A stretch of DNA of 33,541 bases from an uncultured Thermomicrobiales bacterium (GTDB taxonomy: Bacteria; Chloroflexota; Chloroflexia; Thermomicrobiales; UBA6265). A program made the position numbers and the translations under genes. The stretch lies in contig CADCWE010000081.1 in assembly GCA_902806325.1 (NCBI GenBank), positions 1 to 33,541 of the forward strand. Reading direction: 5' to 3'. Each line of letters starts with the position of its first letter. Within the stretch, counting starts at the first letter, position 1. This document shows positions 16,283-24,185 of this stretch, in pieces. The notes beneath the pieces are model-generated. The model was not told the DNA's origin. It worked only from the letters and a program-made list of their open reading frames with translations, and searched no databases.

Positions 16283-17983
16283 CTATTCGACGGCGATGAT
16301 GTAGCGGTAGTGCGGCTGCCCGCCGTCGTAGACCTCGACCTCGACCGCGGGAAAGGCCGCGGCGATGGCCTGGCGCAGCGTCTCGGCGTGCGCCGGATTG
16401 GCGTCGCCGCCGACGAACACGGTCACCAGCTCCGCCGCGTCCGCGCCCGCCTCGGCCAAGGTCTCCCGGCAGACCGTTGCCTCGTCGTCGCCGCCGGCGA
16501 CCAGGCGGTCGTCGACCAACCCGATCACCTGCCCGGCGGCGACCGTGACGCCGTTGATGCGGGCGTCCCGCACCGCCGTGGTCAGCTCGACCGTGCGGAC
16601 GCCGGCGATCGCCTCCGTCATCGCCGCCACGTTGGCGTCCAGCCCGGCGCCGGCGTTGTGGGCGGCCAGCGCCGCCACCCCCTGCGGGATCGAGCGGCTG
16701 GGCACCACCCGCACCTGCTTGGACGTCAGCGCCGGCACCTGGTTCGCCGTGAGGATGATGTTCGGGTTGTTCGGAAGCAGGATCACCTCGTTGGCCGGCG
16801 TCGCCTCGACCGCGTCCCGCAACTGCTGGATGCTCGGGTTCATCGTCTGGCCGCCCTCGACGACCCCGGCCGCGCCCATCGTCCGCAGCACCTCGGCCAA
16901 CCCCGGCCCCGCCGCCACCGCCAGCACCGATTGGCCGGTCGCGGCCACCGGCGGTTCGATCGCGACCGGGGTGGCGACCGGTTCGGATTCCTGTCGCTGG
17001 GCGGTCAGGGCGCGGGTTTGGGACTGCATATTGTCGATTTTGATCTGGCCCAGGCTGCCGAATCCGAGGGCGTAATCCAGCACCTGGCCGGGGTTGAGGA
17101 CGTGGATGTGGACCTTCAGCACCGTCTCGTCGCCGACGATCACGGCCGACTGGCCCATCTCGGCCAGCTCGGCCCGGACCCGGTCGAACGGGATCCCTTC
17201 ACCGAACACCATGAAGTTGGTGCAGTAGCCGAACGCGTCGTCTCCGTGCAGCTCCTCGACCCGGTCCAGGAACGCCATGTCATGGCCGACGGCGACGTCC
17301 GACTCGGAACCGGTCACGGTCACGGTCACCGACTCGCCGCGGGCGAAGCGTTGCATCCCTTCGAGGATGTGGACCACGCCCTGGCCACCGGCGTCGACCA
17401 CGCCCGCCTGGCGCAGAATCTCCAGCAGATCCGGCGTCGTCGCCAGCGCCTCGCGCGCCCCTCGCACCGCTTCGCCGAGGACCGTCGGGAGGGAGGGAGT
17501 GCGCCGCGCGACCGCCTCCGCCCGCTCGGCCGCGCCGCGGATGACGGTCAGCATCGTCCCCTCGACCGGCCGCATCACCGCCTTGTACGCCATCTCCCGG
17601 GCCCCGTCCAGGGCGGCGGCTAGATCCCGGCCGTCGATCTCCTGCCGCTCCACGACGGCGCGGGCGAAGCCCCGGAAGATCTGGGACAGGATCACGCCGG
17701 AGTTGCCGCGGGCGCCCATCAGCGCGCCGTAGGCGATCTTGGCCGCGACGCCGCCGGCGGTGGCCCGGGTCGCGGCGTCGGCGGCGCGGGTCTCGTCGAC
17801 CGCGGCGCGCATGGTCAGGACCATGTTGGTCCCGGTGTCGCCGTCCGGCACGGGGAACACGTTCAGCGCGTTGACCCGGTCCTTGTTGGCGCCAAGCCAA
17901 TCGGTGGCCGCGCCGACCGCGCCCAGCAAGGCGGGACCGTCCCAGACCGGCGGCGGGACCGGATTGCTGCGCGGGTCGGTCAT
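16283..17983 (-). CDS. fakA: Fatty acid kinase catalytic subunit (DAK2/DegV-linked)
   Basis: FakA phosphorylates FakB-bound fatty acids to acyl-phosphates, which enter phospholipid synthesis via PlsX/PlsY in known systems. The 566-residue protein has an N-terminal DAK2 (dihydroxyacetone-kinase-like) ATP domain with NVFPVPDGDTGTNM (41-54), GARGNSGVILSQIFRGFA, VEGTMLTVIRGAAE and DAGGQGVV. A middle domain contains the KVHIHVLNPG block, where the conserved His pair is seen in the family, and a C-terminal domain has VILLPNNPNI and VVPSRSIPQGVAAL. This matches YloV of Bacillus in length and domain order. The ATG overlaps the asp23 stop by 4 nt (ATGA), so both are translationally coupled. Confidence 0.95.
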   Translation of the reverse strand: MTDPRSNPVPPPVWDGPALLGAVGAATDWLGANKDRVNALNVFPVPDGDTGTNMVLTMRAAVDETRAADAATRATAGGVAAKIAYGALMGARGNSGVILSQIFRGFARAVVERQEIDGRDLAAALDGAREMAYKAVMRPVEGTMLTVIRGAAERAEAVARRTPSLPTVLGEAVRGAREALATTPDLLEILRQAGVVDAGGQGVVHILEGMQRFARGESVTVTVTGSESDVAVGHDMAFLDRVEELHGDDAFGYCTNFMVFGEGIPFDRVRAELAEMGQSAVIVGDETVLKVHIHVLNPGQVLDYALGFGSLGQIKIDNMQSQTRALTAQRQESEPVATPVAIEPPVAATGQSVLAVAAGPGLAEVLRTMGAAGVVEGGQTMNPSIQQLRDAVEATPANEVILLPNNPNIILTANQVPALTSKQVRVVPSRSIPQGVAALAAHNAGAGLDANVAAMTEAIAGVRTVELTTAVRDARINGVTVAAGQVIGLVDDRLVAGGDDEATVCRETLAEAGADAAELVTVFVGGDANPAHAETLRQAIAAAFPAVEVEVYDGGQPHYRYIIAVE

Positions 17984-18414
17984 GCGCCGCCCCGGCCGGC
18001 GCCGCCACCCGCCGAACCGGGGCTGACCCGCAGCCCCTCGACGCTGACGTTGACCCGCTCGACCGGCATCCCCAGGGTCCGCTCCACCTGGAACTTGACC
18101 GTCTGCATCACGTTCTTAGCCACGGTAAAGACGGGCGTGCCGTACTCCACGATCACCGACAGATCGACGGTGATCCGCCCGTCCGTGACCCGAACCGCGA
18201 TCCCGCGCGCCGGGTTGGAACGGCCGAGGCGCTTCCCGATCGCCGAGCCGATCGAGCGTGGCGCCATATCGACCACGCCGTAGCAGGCCAGCACGGCCCC
18301 GTGGACGATCGAGGCGATCGCGTGCTCGGCGATCTCGACCCGCCCGCCGGGCGCGACATCACCGCCCCGCGCGGGCGGGGGCACCGCCTCCGACTCGATC
18401 GAGCGACGATCCAC
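17980..18414 (-). CDS. Asp23/Gls24 (DUF322) envelope stress protein, YloU-like
   Basis: This is a small alkaline-shock-type protein of 144 residues from the chosen start. Its core (GRVEIAEHAIASIVHGAVLACYGVV, in two parts; TVDLSVIVEYGT; VERVNVSVEGLRV) matches the Asp23 family, whose members lie under the membrane and respond to envelope stress in Gram-positive bacteria. The start is set at GTG 18414, where GGGAGGAG sits directly upstream at slightly short spacing. Alternatives at 18444 (GTG) and 18480 (TTG) only add disordered residues. Pairing with fakA on one transcript and divergence from rpmB repeat the known Bacillus yloU-yloV/rpmB arrangement. The biochemical role is unknown. Confidence 0.85.
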   Translation of the reverse strand: MDRRSIESEAVPPPARGGDVAPGGRVEIAEHAIASIVHGAVLACYGVVDMAPRSIGSAIGKRLGRSNPARGIAVRVTDGRITVDLSVIVEYGTPVFTVAKNVMQTVKFQVERTLGMPVERVNVSVEGLRVSPGSAGGGAGRGGA

Positions 18415-18466
18415 TGGCTCCTCCCGCTCCGGGCGATTCGCCACTGGCGCAGCCGGTGCCCGGCGG

Positions 18467-18520
18467 TTGTCCGTCCCCAACCTGGCGTGCTAGGATAGGT
18501 CGTTGGCGTGGCGCCGTCCA
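18467..18520. promoter_or_regulatory. Bidirectional promoter region between asp23 and rpmB
   Basis: Plus strand: TTGTCC (18467-18472), 18 nt, then TAGGAT (18491-18496) preceded by TGC, an extended -10. Minus strand: TGGACG (18520-18515), 17 nt, then TATCCT (18497-18492). The two -10 elements share the bases TAGGATA, so one site can drive both genes and RNA polymerase binding should be mutually exclusive. Confidence 0.6.
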
Positions 18521-18537
18521 GAGGCGGCGCCTTTTTT
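18510..18537 (+). terminator. Intrinsic terminator/attenuator in the rpmB leader
   Basis: Arms GGCGCCG (18510-18516) and CGGCGCC (18525-18531), an 8-nt loop, then TTTTTT (18532-18537). This is the only classic stem plus U-run in the window. It starts only a few nt after the predicted plus-strand start point, about 170 nt before rpmB. Confidence 0.7.
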
Positions 18538-18705
18538 CGCGCGGTGGACAAGGTCCCGGTCTCGGACGACGATCCGGACGAACCGCAGCCCGACCGAATT
18601 CACCTTGGGCATGATGCCAGACGGCGGCGGTTCGCGCACCCCGATGCGACGCGACCCGCATCTCTGCTTCGTCCATTCGGGCGTGACCAGGAAGGAAGAC
18701 CCACG

Positions 18706-18903
18706 ATGGCTGGGACGTGCGAGGTGTGCGGCAAGCACACGATGTTCGGACACAACGTCAGCTTTTCCAAGCGCCGCACCAACCGGATGTTTAAGGCCAA
18801 CATCCAGCGCCGCCACATCCTCGGCCCGGACGGCACCCGCAAGCGCGTCGACATGTGTACCCGGTGCATGCGGACGGCGCTGAAGCCGGGCCGGACGGCG
18901 TAG
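18706..18903 (+). CDS. rpmB: 50S ribosomal protein L28, zinc-ribbon form
   Basis: The 65-residue product begins MAGTCEVCGKHTMFGHNVSFS and has the family's KRRTNRMFKANIQ segment. Two CxxC pairs (CEVC at 5-8, CTRC near residue 52) make this the zinc-binding form of L28; genomes often also keep a zinc-free form for zinc limitation. The start at 18706 is fixed by the family N-terminus and by GGAAGGAAG about 7 nt upstream. The frame stays open back to 18508 but that stretch is leader. rpmB stands alone on this strand, divergent from asp23, and has a hairpin terminator in its leader that may control it. Confidence 0.96.
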   Translation: MAGTCEVCGKHTMFGHNVSFSKRRTNRMFKANIQRRHILGPDGTRKRVDMCTRCMRTALKPGRTA

Positions 18904-18941
18904 CGCCCCGTACCCAGTGGTTGCCAGGTCGGCGATGTCTT

Positions 18942-18967
18942 GCCCCGGCGTCGATGGATGCCGGGGC
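18942..18967 (+). terminator. Terminator hairpin after rpmB
   Basis: GCCCCGGC (18942-18949) and GCCGGGGC (18960-18967), 10-nt loop, followed by GATTT. It lies 38 nt past the rpmB stop. Confidence 0.65.
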
Positions 18968-18987
18968 GATTTCGCGCGTGGTGGAAG

Positions 18988-19015
18988 GTCGGGGCGCGAC
19001 TTGCCGCGCCCCGAC
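18988..19015. repeat. Perfect 11-bp inverted repeat between rpmB and the P450 gene
   Basis: GTCGGGGCGCG (18988-18998) pairs perfectly with CGCGCCCCGAC (19005-19015), loop ACTTGC. It may terminate the convergent P450 transcript (stop at 19068). Its centre, GGGGCGC-N2-CTTGCCG-N-GCCC, also occurs twice at 29353-29461, so it looks like a member of a dispersed repeat family. Confidence 0.75.
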
Positions 19016-19067
19016 GGCGGGCGGTGCCAGACGGATTGGGGCACGATCGCCGGTCGATGCCGCGGTC

Positions 19068-20282
19068 TTATTGCCAAACCAACGGCAGCGCGTTCAGTTG
19101 TCGCAACCCCATCGTCCGGTGCCAATCCAATTCGTCGTCCGGGATCGCCACTCGCAGCCCCGGCAACCGGCGCAGCAGCGCCTCGATCGCGATCTCGGCT
19201 TCCATCCTCGCCAGGGCCGACCCGACGCAGCCGTGGATGCCGAATCCGAAGCCAAGGTGGCGTTTGTCGGCCCGGGCGGGGTCGAAGCGGTCCGGCGCCG
19301 GGAAGCGGGCCGGATCGCGGTTGGCGGCGCCGAGGACCAGGTTGACGCGCTGCCCGGCTGGGATCGTGACCCCGTCGAACGTCACGGCCCCGGCCGTCAC
19401 CCGCCAAAGCATCTGGGTCGGACCGTCGTAGCGCATCATCTCGTCGGTCGCGGCGCGGATCAGGGTGGGATCGTCGCGCAGCCGCCGTGCCTGCTCCGGG
19501 TGGCGCAGCAGGGCCAACATCCCGAGCGTGAGCAGGGTCGGCGTCGTTCCTTCGTTGGCGAACAGGAGCACCAGGCAGGTTCCGACCAACTCGTCCCCGG
19601 CCAACGCGTCGCCGTCCCCCTCGGCGGCGACGAGGGCGCCGATCAGGTCATTCTGGGGCGCCGCTTGGCGCTCCGCGACCAACCCTCGGAGATATCCGGC
19701 GAGGCCGAACAACGCGGCATCGGCCGCTCGCAGTGCTTCGACTGTCGGCACGCCGCCGGCCAGCGCGCGCTCGAAATCGATCGCCCACCCTTGGATCCGG
19801 TCGTGGTCGGCCGGGGGCACCCCGAGCAAGGCGTCGATGGTCTCCGCCGCGAGCGGGAACGCGAGGTCGTTCATCAGGTCCAGCCGGCCGCGTTGCACGG
19901 CCGCGTCGATCGCCCGCTCGACCAGACCTTGGGCGTGCGCCCGCCGCGCGTCGACGATGCCTTTGGCAAACGCCTTCTCGATCGGCGCCCGAAGCCGGGT
20001 GTGGCGCGGTGCATCGGTCAGCGGCATCAAGTTCGCCCGCATCCGGGCGAACGGGATCATCGCCTCCCTGAGTTCCTCGGGCACGCCGGCCATGAACGCC
20101 GTCGTCCGGTCGGAGGAGAACCGGGCGTCGCGCAGCGCCGCCGCGACGTCGAGGTAGCGGGTCAGCACCCACTCCCCCAGTTCCTCGTCCCAGTAGACGG
20201 GCCGCTCGGCGCGCATCCGGTGATACGTCGGATACGGGTCCCGAAAGAACGACGGGGGCGAGAACGGATGGGACTCGGACAT
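19068..20282 (-). CDS. Cytochrome P450
   Basis: This is a 404-residue soluble bacterial P450. The heme-thiolate loop FGFGIHGCVG (344-353) has the proximal Cys at 352, and EMMR (281-284) is the K-helix ExxR. DAPRHTRLR (90-98) is the usual C-helix region, and NRDPARFPAPDRFDPAR is the meander-side block. The I-helix reads FANEGTTP (241-248), where the usual A-G-x-[D/E]-T-T becomes A-N-E-G-T-T: the acidic residue next to Thr246 is Gly and a Glu lies one place earlier. The ATG at 20282 follows an AAAGG-type site. It lies 38 nt downstream of the MFS gene on the same strand and is probably cotranscribed. No ferredoxin or ferredoxin reductase is nearby. The substrate is unknown. Confidence 0.93.
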   Translation of the reverse strand: MSESHPFSPPSFFRDPYPTYHRMRAERPVYWDEELGEWVLTRYLDVAAALRDARFSSDRTTAFMAGVPEELREAMIPFARMRANLMPLTDAPRHTRLRAPIEKAFAKGIVDARRAHAQGLVERAIDAAVQRGRLDLMNDLAFPLAAETIDALLGVPPADHDRIQGWAIDFERALAGGVPTVEALRAADAALFGLAGYLRGLVAERQAAPQNDLIGALVAAEGDGDALAGDELVGTCLVLLFANEGTTPTLLTLGMLALLRHPEQARRLRDDPTLIRAATDEMMRYDGPTQMLWRVTAGAVTFDGVTIPAGQRVNLVLGAANRDPARFPAPDRFDPARADKRHLGFGFGIHGCVGSALARMEAEIAIEALLRRLPGLRVAIPDDELDWHRTMGLRQLNALPLVWQ

Positions 20283-20320
20283 CGGCGAACGCCTTTCCCG
20301 GCCATCGTCGGCGGCGCGCC

Positions 20321-21721
20321 CTAGTCGGCGCTGGCCATGGGTTCGCGGGTCAGCGCATCGCCAACCGGGGACATCTGGATCCGCTTGCGGGTAATGGCGA
20401 ATAAAACGCCCGCGCAGACGATGCTCGGAGCCGCCAGCATCGCCAGGGCCCCCCCGGCACCGACCAGCGTTTCGAGGACCGGACCGCCCAGCGCTCCCAG
20501 CACGCCACCGATCCCCAACGCCAGCAGAAAGACGGAGAAGAAACGCCCAAACACCTCGTCCGGCAACCGCTGCTGGAAAAAGGCGATCGCGGTCACCTCG
20601 CCGACATCGGTCGCGAAGCCAGCCACCACCAGCGCGATCAACGCTGCCCAGATCCCCATCGCCGCCCCGAACCAGGCCAGCGCCAGGGCGCAGGCGCCCA
20701 AGGACCCGGCGACCAGGTACAAGGCCTGCGCCCGATCGTGGCGCCCCGTGCCGGCGATCAAGCCGCCGGCGATCGAGCCGATCGCGACGGCGGTGTAGAA
20801 GTACCCCACCCCTTCGGCGTCCAGGCCGAGCGAGAGCGCCCGGACCACGAACAAGGCAATCGTGGCCTGGATCAGCAGCGAGAGTGCCGTTTGCAGCGCC
20901 GCGTACCAGGCCAGGTCCCGCTGCCGCATCAGCCACCGGTAGCCAACCGGACCGGCCGCCGCCGGTTTCGCACCCGCCGGTCCATCGCCCCGGCGGGCGT
21001 CCGGCAACCGCCCGACCGCAACGGCGACGACGACGAAGGTGGCGGCGTTGACCAGGAACACCGCCGTCGCCCCGAGGGGACCGAGCAGCGCCGCCCCGAC
21101 CACGGGCCCGCCGAAGCGGGCCGTGGTCATCGCCAGGTAGAACAAGCCCGTCGCCGGCGCTCGCTCTTCCGGCGGCGTTACGGCGGCCAGGAACGCCCGG
21201 AACGCCGGCAAGCCGACCACGTTGGCCGTTTCCAGCGCGAAGACGAGGACGTAGAGCAACCACAGCGACGGGATCGCGTCCAGCAGCACGAACGCCCCAG
21301 CGATCGCCGCCATCGCCAGCTGGGTCTGGATCAGGAGCGCCCGGTTGGGAACGCGATCGACCAATGCCCCGGCCGGCGCCTGGAACAGCAACCGGGGCAC
21401 CAATCGCAGCGCCAGCAGCACCCCGACGCTGAGCGCGCCGTCGCCGAAGCGCGTCGCCAGCACCAGCAAGGCGACGATGTTCAGCCAGTCGCCGATCTCG
21501 GAGACGAAGGCGGCGCCGAGCAGCAGGCGCGGCTCGCGATACCCGAGCACCCGCCGGTAGGCCGCGCCGCGGCGACCGACCGCCCCGGACACGCCGGACC
21601 ACCGGCGCGAACCGCGCGGCCCACCAATCTCAGCCACGGGGGGGCACCGCCGCGCAGCGTTGTCGGGGTTGGATCGCCAAGGTGCTCGCTTGCTCCCGCC
21701 CGGATTCCGACGGCCCCACAT
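20321..21721 (-). CDS. MFS transporter
   Basis: The product is a 466-residue integral membrane protein with about 12 hydrophobic segments, beginning at about residue 60 (LLLGAAFVSEIGDWLNIVALLVLA) and ending near 450. The LVDRVPNRALLI segment after the second helix is a variant of the MFS loop 2-3 motif. The pattern (EIGDW..., FAL...PAFRAFLAAVTPPEERA) is that of the MFS_3/enterobactin-exporter-like group, so drug or metabolite efflux is likely. The first roughly 55 residues are Arg/Pro-rich and probably cytoplasmic; alternative GTG starts at 21637 and 21592 would shorten them. It is first gene of a probable pair with the P450, which raises the possibility that it exports the P450 product (inference). 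Confidence 0.88.
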   Translation of the reverse strand: MWGRRNPGGSKRAPWRSNPDNAARRCPPVAEIGGPRGSRRWSGVSGAVGRRGAAYRRVLGYREPRLLLGAAFVSEIGDWLNIVALLVLATRFGDGALSVGVLLALRLVPRLLFQAPAGALVDRVPNRALLIQTQLAMAAIAGAFVLLDAIPSLWLLYVLVFALETANVVGLPAFRAFLAAVTPPEERAPATGLFYLAMTTARFGGPVVGAALLGPLGATAVFLVNAATFVVVAVAVGRLPDARRGDGPAGAKPAAAGPVGYRWLMRQRDLAWYAALQTALSLLIQATIALFVVRALSLGLDAEGVGYFYTAVAIGSIAGGLIAGTGRHDRAQALYLVAGSLGACALALAWFGAAMGIWAALIALVVAGFATDVGEVTAIAFFQQRLPDEVFGRFFSVFLLALGIGGVLGALGGPVLETLVGAGGALAMLAAPSIVCAGVLFAITRKRIQMSPVGDALTREPMASAD

Positions 21722-21759
21722 CCGATCCGGACCCTCAATCTCACCTGAGGAATGACTTC

Positions 21760-21789
21760 ATCATAGTGGCCCCGCCGCGGTCTCGTCCA
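21760..21789 (-). promoter_or_regulatory. Promoter of the MFS-P450 pair
   Basis: On the minus strand TGGACG (21789-21784), an 18-nt spacer and TATGAT (21765-21760). The expected start point near 21753 lies about 32 nt before the MFS ATG. Confidence 0.6.
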
Positions 21790-21810
21790 CCCGACGCCCG
21801 TCCGATCGCC

Positions 21811-21840
21811 TTGCGACGCCGACCGGCGGGGTGGTAGGTT
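21811..21840 (+). promoter_or_regulatory. Promoter of the HAD-trmD-ABC operon
   Basis: TTGCGA (21811-21816), 18 nt, TAGGTT (21835-21840). The start point near 21847 gives a leader of about 40 nt with AGGAG before GTG 21888. It is divergent from the MFS promoter 22 nt away. Confidence 0.6.
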
Positions 21841-21887
21841 GCCCGCGCGCGTCTGGGTCCACACGCACCGAGCGCAGGAGCAAACCC

Positions 21888-22640
21888 GTGCGCGAAACGG
21901 CGATCACCTTCGACTTCCACAACACCCTCGCGTCGTGCGACGCCTGGTTCCAACTCGAGATCGCGGAGCTGCCCACCGCCTACCTCGCCTGGCGTGCGGA
22001 GCGGACCGGCGACCCCGCGCCGCCCGGGATCCTTGACGCCGCCCGCGCCGCCTACCGCGCGCTTCGCCGGGAGATCACCGAGCACGGCCGGGAGCTGTCC
22101 GCCGAGCGCTGCGTTGCGACGGTGCTGCAACGGCTCGACCGGCCGGTGGACGACGCCGACATCGCCGCTGGCGTCGAGGCCTTGATGCGCGCCACCCTGC
22201 CGGATGCCCGCCTCCTTCCCGGCGCGGCCGCCACGGTGCGCGCCCTCGCCGCCGCCGGGGTGCCGTTGGGGATCGTCTCGAGCGCCGTCTACCACCCGTT
22301 TTTGGAGTGGTTCTTGGCCGGGTCCGGGCTGCGGGACGCCTTCCGCGTCGTCACCACCTCGGCCAGCGCCGGCTACTACAAATCCCGCCCGGAGATCTAC
22401 GCCGCCGCCCTTGCCGCCCTCGATGTCCCCGCCGATCGCGCGGTCCACGTCGGCGATTCGTACCGGTGGGACGTCCAAGGCGCCCAACGCGCCGGGATGC
22501 GCACGGTCTGGATCGGCGCCGACGGCGCCAGCGGTGGTCCAACCGCCGCGGACGGTCCGTCCCCCGATCTCGTCCTGGCCAACCTCGAACAGGCAGCGCC
22601 GCCGCTCCTGGCGCTGCTCGGCCGGACGGTCGCTCCGTGA
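21888..22640 (+). CDS. HAD-superfamily hydrolase
   Basis: The 250-residue product has HAD motif I as FDFHNTLAS (8-16), motif II within GIVSSAVY, a motif III lysine in the YYKSRPEIY region and motif IV in [17 protein letters not shown]. The nucleophile Asp is present, but the usual second Asp of DxDxT is His (DFHNT). Such DxH variants occur in HAD proteins, but the usual acid/base Asp is missing, so phosphatase activity is not certain. The all-helical insert after motif I is a type-I cap. GTG 21888 is preceded by AGGAG at 7 nt. The stop (22638-22640) shares bases with an upstream GTG of trmD, and a ribosome site for trmD follows at once. The substrate is unknown. Confidence 0.85.
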   Translation: MRETAITFDFHNTLASCDAWFQLEIAELPTAYLAWRAERTGDPAPPGILDAARAAYRALRREITEHGRELSAERCVATVLQRLDRPVDDADIAAGVEALMRATLPDARLLPGAAATVRALAAAGVPLGIVSSAVYHPFLEWFLAGSGLRDAFRVVTTSASAGYYKSRPEIYAAALAALDVPADRAVHVGDSYRWDVQGAQRAGMRTVWIGADGASGGPTAADGPSPDLVLANLEQAAPPLLALLGRTVAP

Positions 22641-22657
22641 CCGTCCAGGAGCCACCG

Positions 22658-23467
22658 GTGACCGGGGACGACGCGCCCGACCACGACCCCGTTCGCGCCA
22701 CCCCGGCGCTGCGCTGCGATCTGTTCACCTTGTTTCCGGCGATGGTGACTGGCCCATTGGAGGCCAGCATCCTCAAGCGTGCCCAGGAGCGGGGGCTGCT
22801 CGCGGTCGATGTCCACGACATCCGCGACTGGACCACCGACCGCCACCGCACCGTCGACGACACACCCTACGGCGGCGGCGCCGGGATGGTGATGATGGCG
22901 CCGCCGCTCATCGCCGCGGTCGAAGCCGTGCTCGGCCGGGATCTCGGGCGAACCCGGATCGTCCTGCTCTCGGCGAGCGGGCGCCGCTTCACCCAGGCGG
23001 TCGCCCACGGCCTGGCAACGGTTCCCCGGCTCGCCTTGATCTGCGGCCACTACGAGGGCGTCGACGAGCGGGTCGCCGAGACCCTTGGCGCGGAGGAATT
23101 GTCGATCGGCGACTACGTGCTGACCGGCGGCGAACTGCCCGCGCTGGTCGTCCTCGACGCGGTCGCCCGCCTCGTCCCCGGCGTGATCGACGCCGCGTCG
23201 ATCGCCGAGGAATCCCACGCTAGCGGCCTGGTCGAGTATCCGCACTACACCCGGCCGGCCGAGTTTCGCGGGCTGGCGGTGCCGCCGATCCTGCTCAGCG
23301 GCCACCACGCCAACATCGCCCGCTGGCGCCGCGAGCAAGCGATCCGGCGCACCGTCGGCCGCCGCCCCGACCTGATCCCCTCCGCAACCCTCTCGCCGGC
23401 CGAGCGCGCCCTCGTCGACGCCGCGACCGATCCGCCCGCGGACCACCCTCCCGAGCCGGCGCCGTGA
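22658..23467 (+). CDS. trmD: tRNA (guanine-N1)-methyltransferase
   Basis: TrmD methylates G37 of tRNAs using S-adenosylmethionine through a trefoil-knot SPOUT fold and prevents +1 frameshifting. The 269-residue product has [10 protein letters not shown], the YGGGAGMVM loop, [29 protein letters not shown] and [16 protein letters not shown], all family hallmarks. The second and fourth blocks form the knot that binds the methyl donor. Two starts compete: GTG 22658, with AGGAG 6 nt before it (chosen), and GTG 22637, which overlaps the HAD stop by 4 nt and gives 276 residues. It is unusual that the gene is not with rpsP, rimM and rplS, but in a block with a HAD hydrolase and an ABC exporter. Confidence 0.95.
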   Translation: MTGDDAPDHDPVRATPALRCDLFTLFPAMVTGPLEASILKRAQERGLLAVDVHDIRDWTTDRHRTVDDTPYGGGAGMVMMAPPLIAAVEAVLGRDLGRTRIVLLSASGRRFTQAVAHGLATVPRLALICGHYEGVDERVAETLGAEELSIGDYVLTGGELPALVVLDAVARLVPGVIDAASIAEESHASGLVEYPHYTRPAEFRGLAVPPILLSGHHANIARWRREQAIRRTVGRRPDLIPSATLSPAERALVDAATDPPADHPPEPAP

Positions 23468-24183
23468 TCCGCTGCGATCGGGTGTCGCGGGCCTACCGGA
23501 CCGGGCGGGGCGCGATGGCGGCCGTCGACGACGTCTCGTTCGCGGTTTCCCCCGGCGAGTGGGTGAGCTTGTCCGGCCCGTCCGGCTGCGGCAAGTCCAC
23601 CCTCCTCAACCTGATCGCCGGGCTGGACCGCCCCACCTCGGGCCACCTCTGCGTCGGCGGGGTCTCGCTCGGCACGCAATCGGAGGAAGCGTTGGCGCGG
23701 TGGCGCGCCGGTGCCGTCGGCATCGTCTTTCAGTTCTTCCAGCTTTTGCCGACCTTGACCGCGCGCGAAAACGTGATGCTGCCGCTCGATTTCGCCGCTC
23801 GCCGCGTGGACCGGCGGCGCCACGCGACCGGGCTGCTGGACACGGTCGGACTCGCGCACCTGGCCGATGCGCTGCCGGCCGAGCTGTCCGGGGGCGAACA
23901 GCAGCGCGTCGCCGTCGCCCGCGCGCTGGCCAACGACCCGCCGCTGGTGGTGGCCGACGAGCCGACCGGCAACCTGGACGCCGCCGCCGGGGCCGTGGTG
24001 CTCGACCTTCTCCGCGGGCACTGGCGACGCGGCGGCACCCTGCTCCTGGTGACCCACGACCCCGTCATCGCCGCCCAAGCTCCCCGCCGGCTGGCGATGC
24101 GCGACGGCCGGATCGTTGGCGACGCGGTGACCATCCCGGCCACCACGGACCCGGTGGTCGTGATGCCAACCGGGGCGCGGTAG
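23464..24183 (+). CDS. ABC transporter ATP-binding protein, LolD/MacB type
   Basis: This 239-residue ATPase has Walker [10 protein letters not shown] (38-46), Q-loop [13 protein letters not shown] (88-100), signature [16 protein letters not shown] (141-156), Walker [13 protein letters not shown] (161-172) and the switch His in LLVTHD (194-199). The FQ..NLLPTLTA-like region and NLD ending are those of ATPases that drive FtsX-type permeases (LolD, MacB, FtsE). The GTG start overlaps the trmD stop by 4 nt, and the permease gene begins 2 nt after its stop, so the three are translated as one unit. It works with the next two genes as a MacAB-like exporter or envelope complex. Confidence 0.95.
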   Translation: MIRCDRVSRAYRTGRGAMAAVDDVSFAVSPGEWVSLSGPSGCGKSTLLNLIAGLDRPTSGHLCVGGVSLGTQSEEALARWRAGAVGIVFQFFQLLPTLTARENVMLPLDFAARRVDRRRHATGLLDTVGLAHLADALPAELSGGEQQRVAVARALANDPPLVVADEPTGNLDAAAGAVVLDLLRGHWRRGGTLLLVTHDPVIAAQAPRRLAMRDGRIVGDAVTIPATTDPVVVMPTGAR

Positions 24184-24185
24184 CG

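Noticed and set aside
18508-18705. 66-codon N-terminal extension of L28
   Set aside because: L28 begins MAGTCEVCGK with its own ribosome site; the extension runs through the hairpin and U-run.
20283-21602. Fusion of a 440-codon segment to the P450 N-terminus
   Set aside because: This segment is the MFS gene in another frame; the P450 has a normal start at 20282.
21722-21887. Possible small gene between the MFS and HAD starts
   Set aside because: The gap is fully used by two divergent promoters and the leaders; no frame has a ribosome site.
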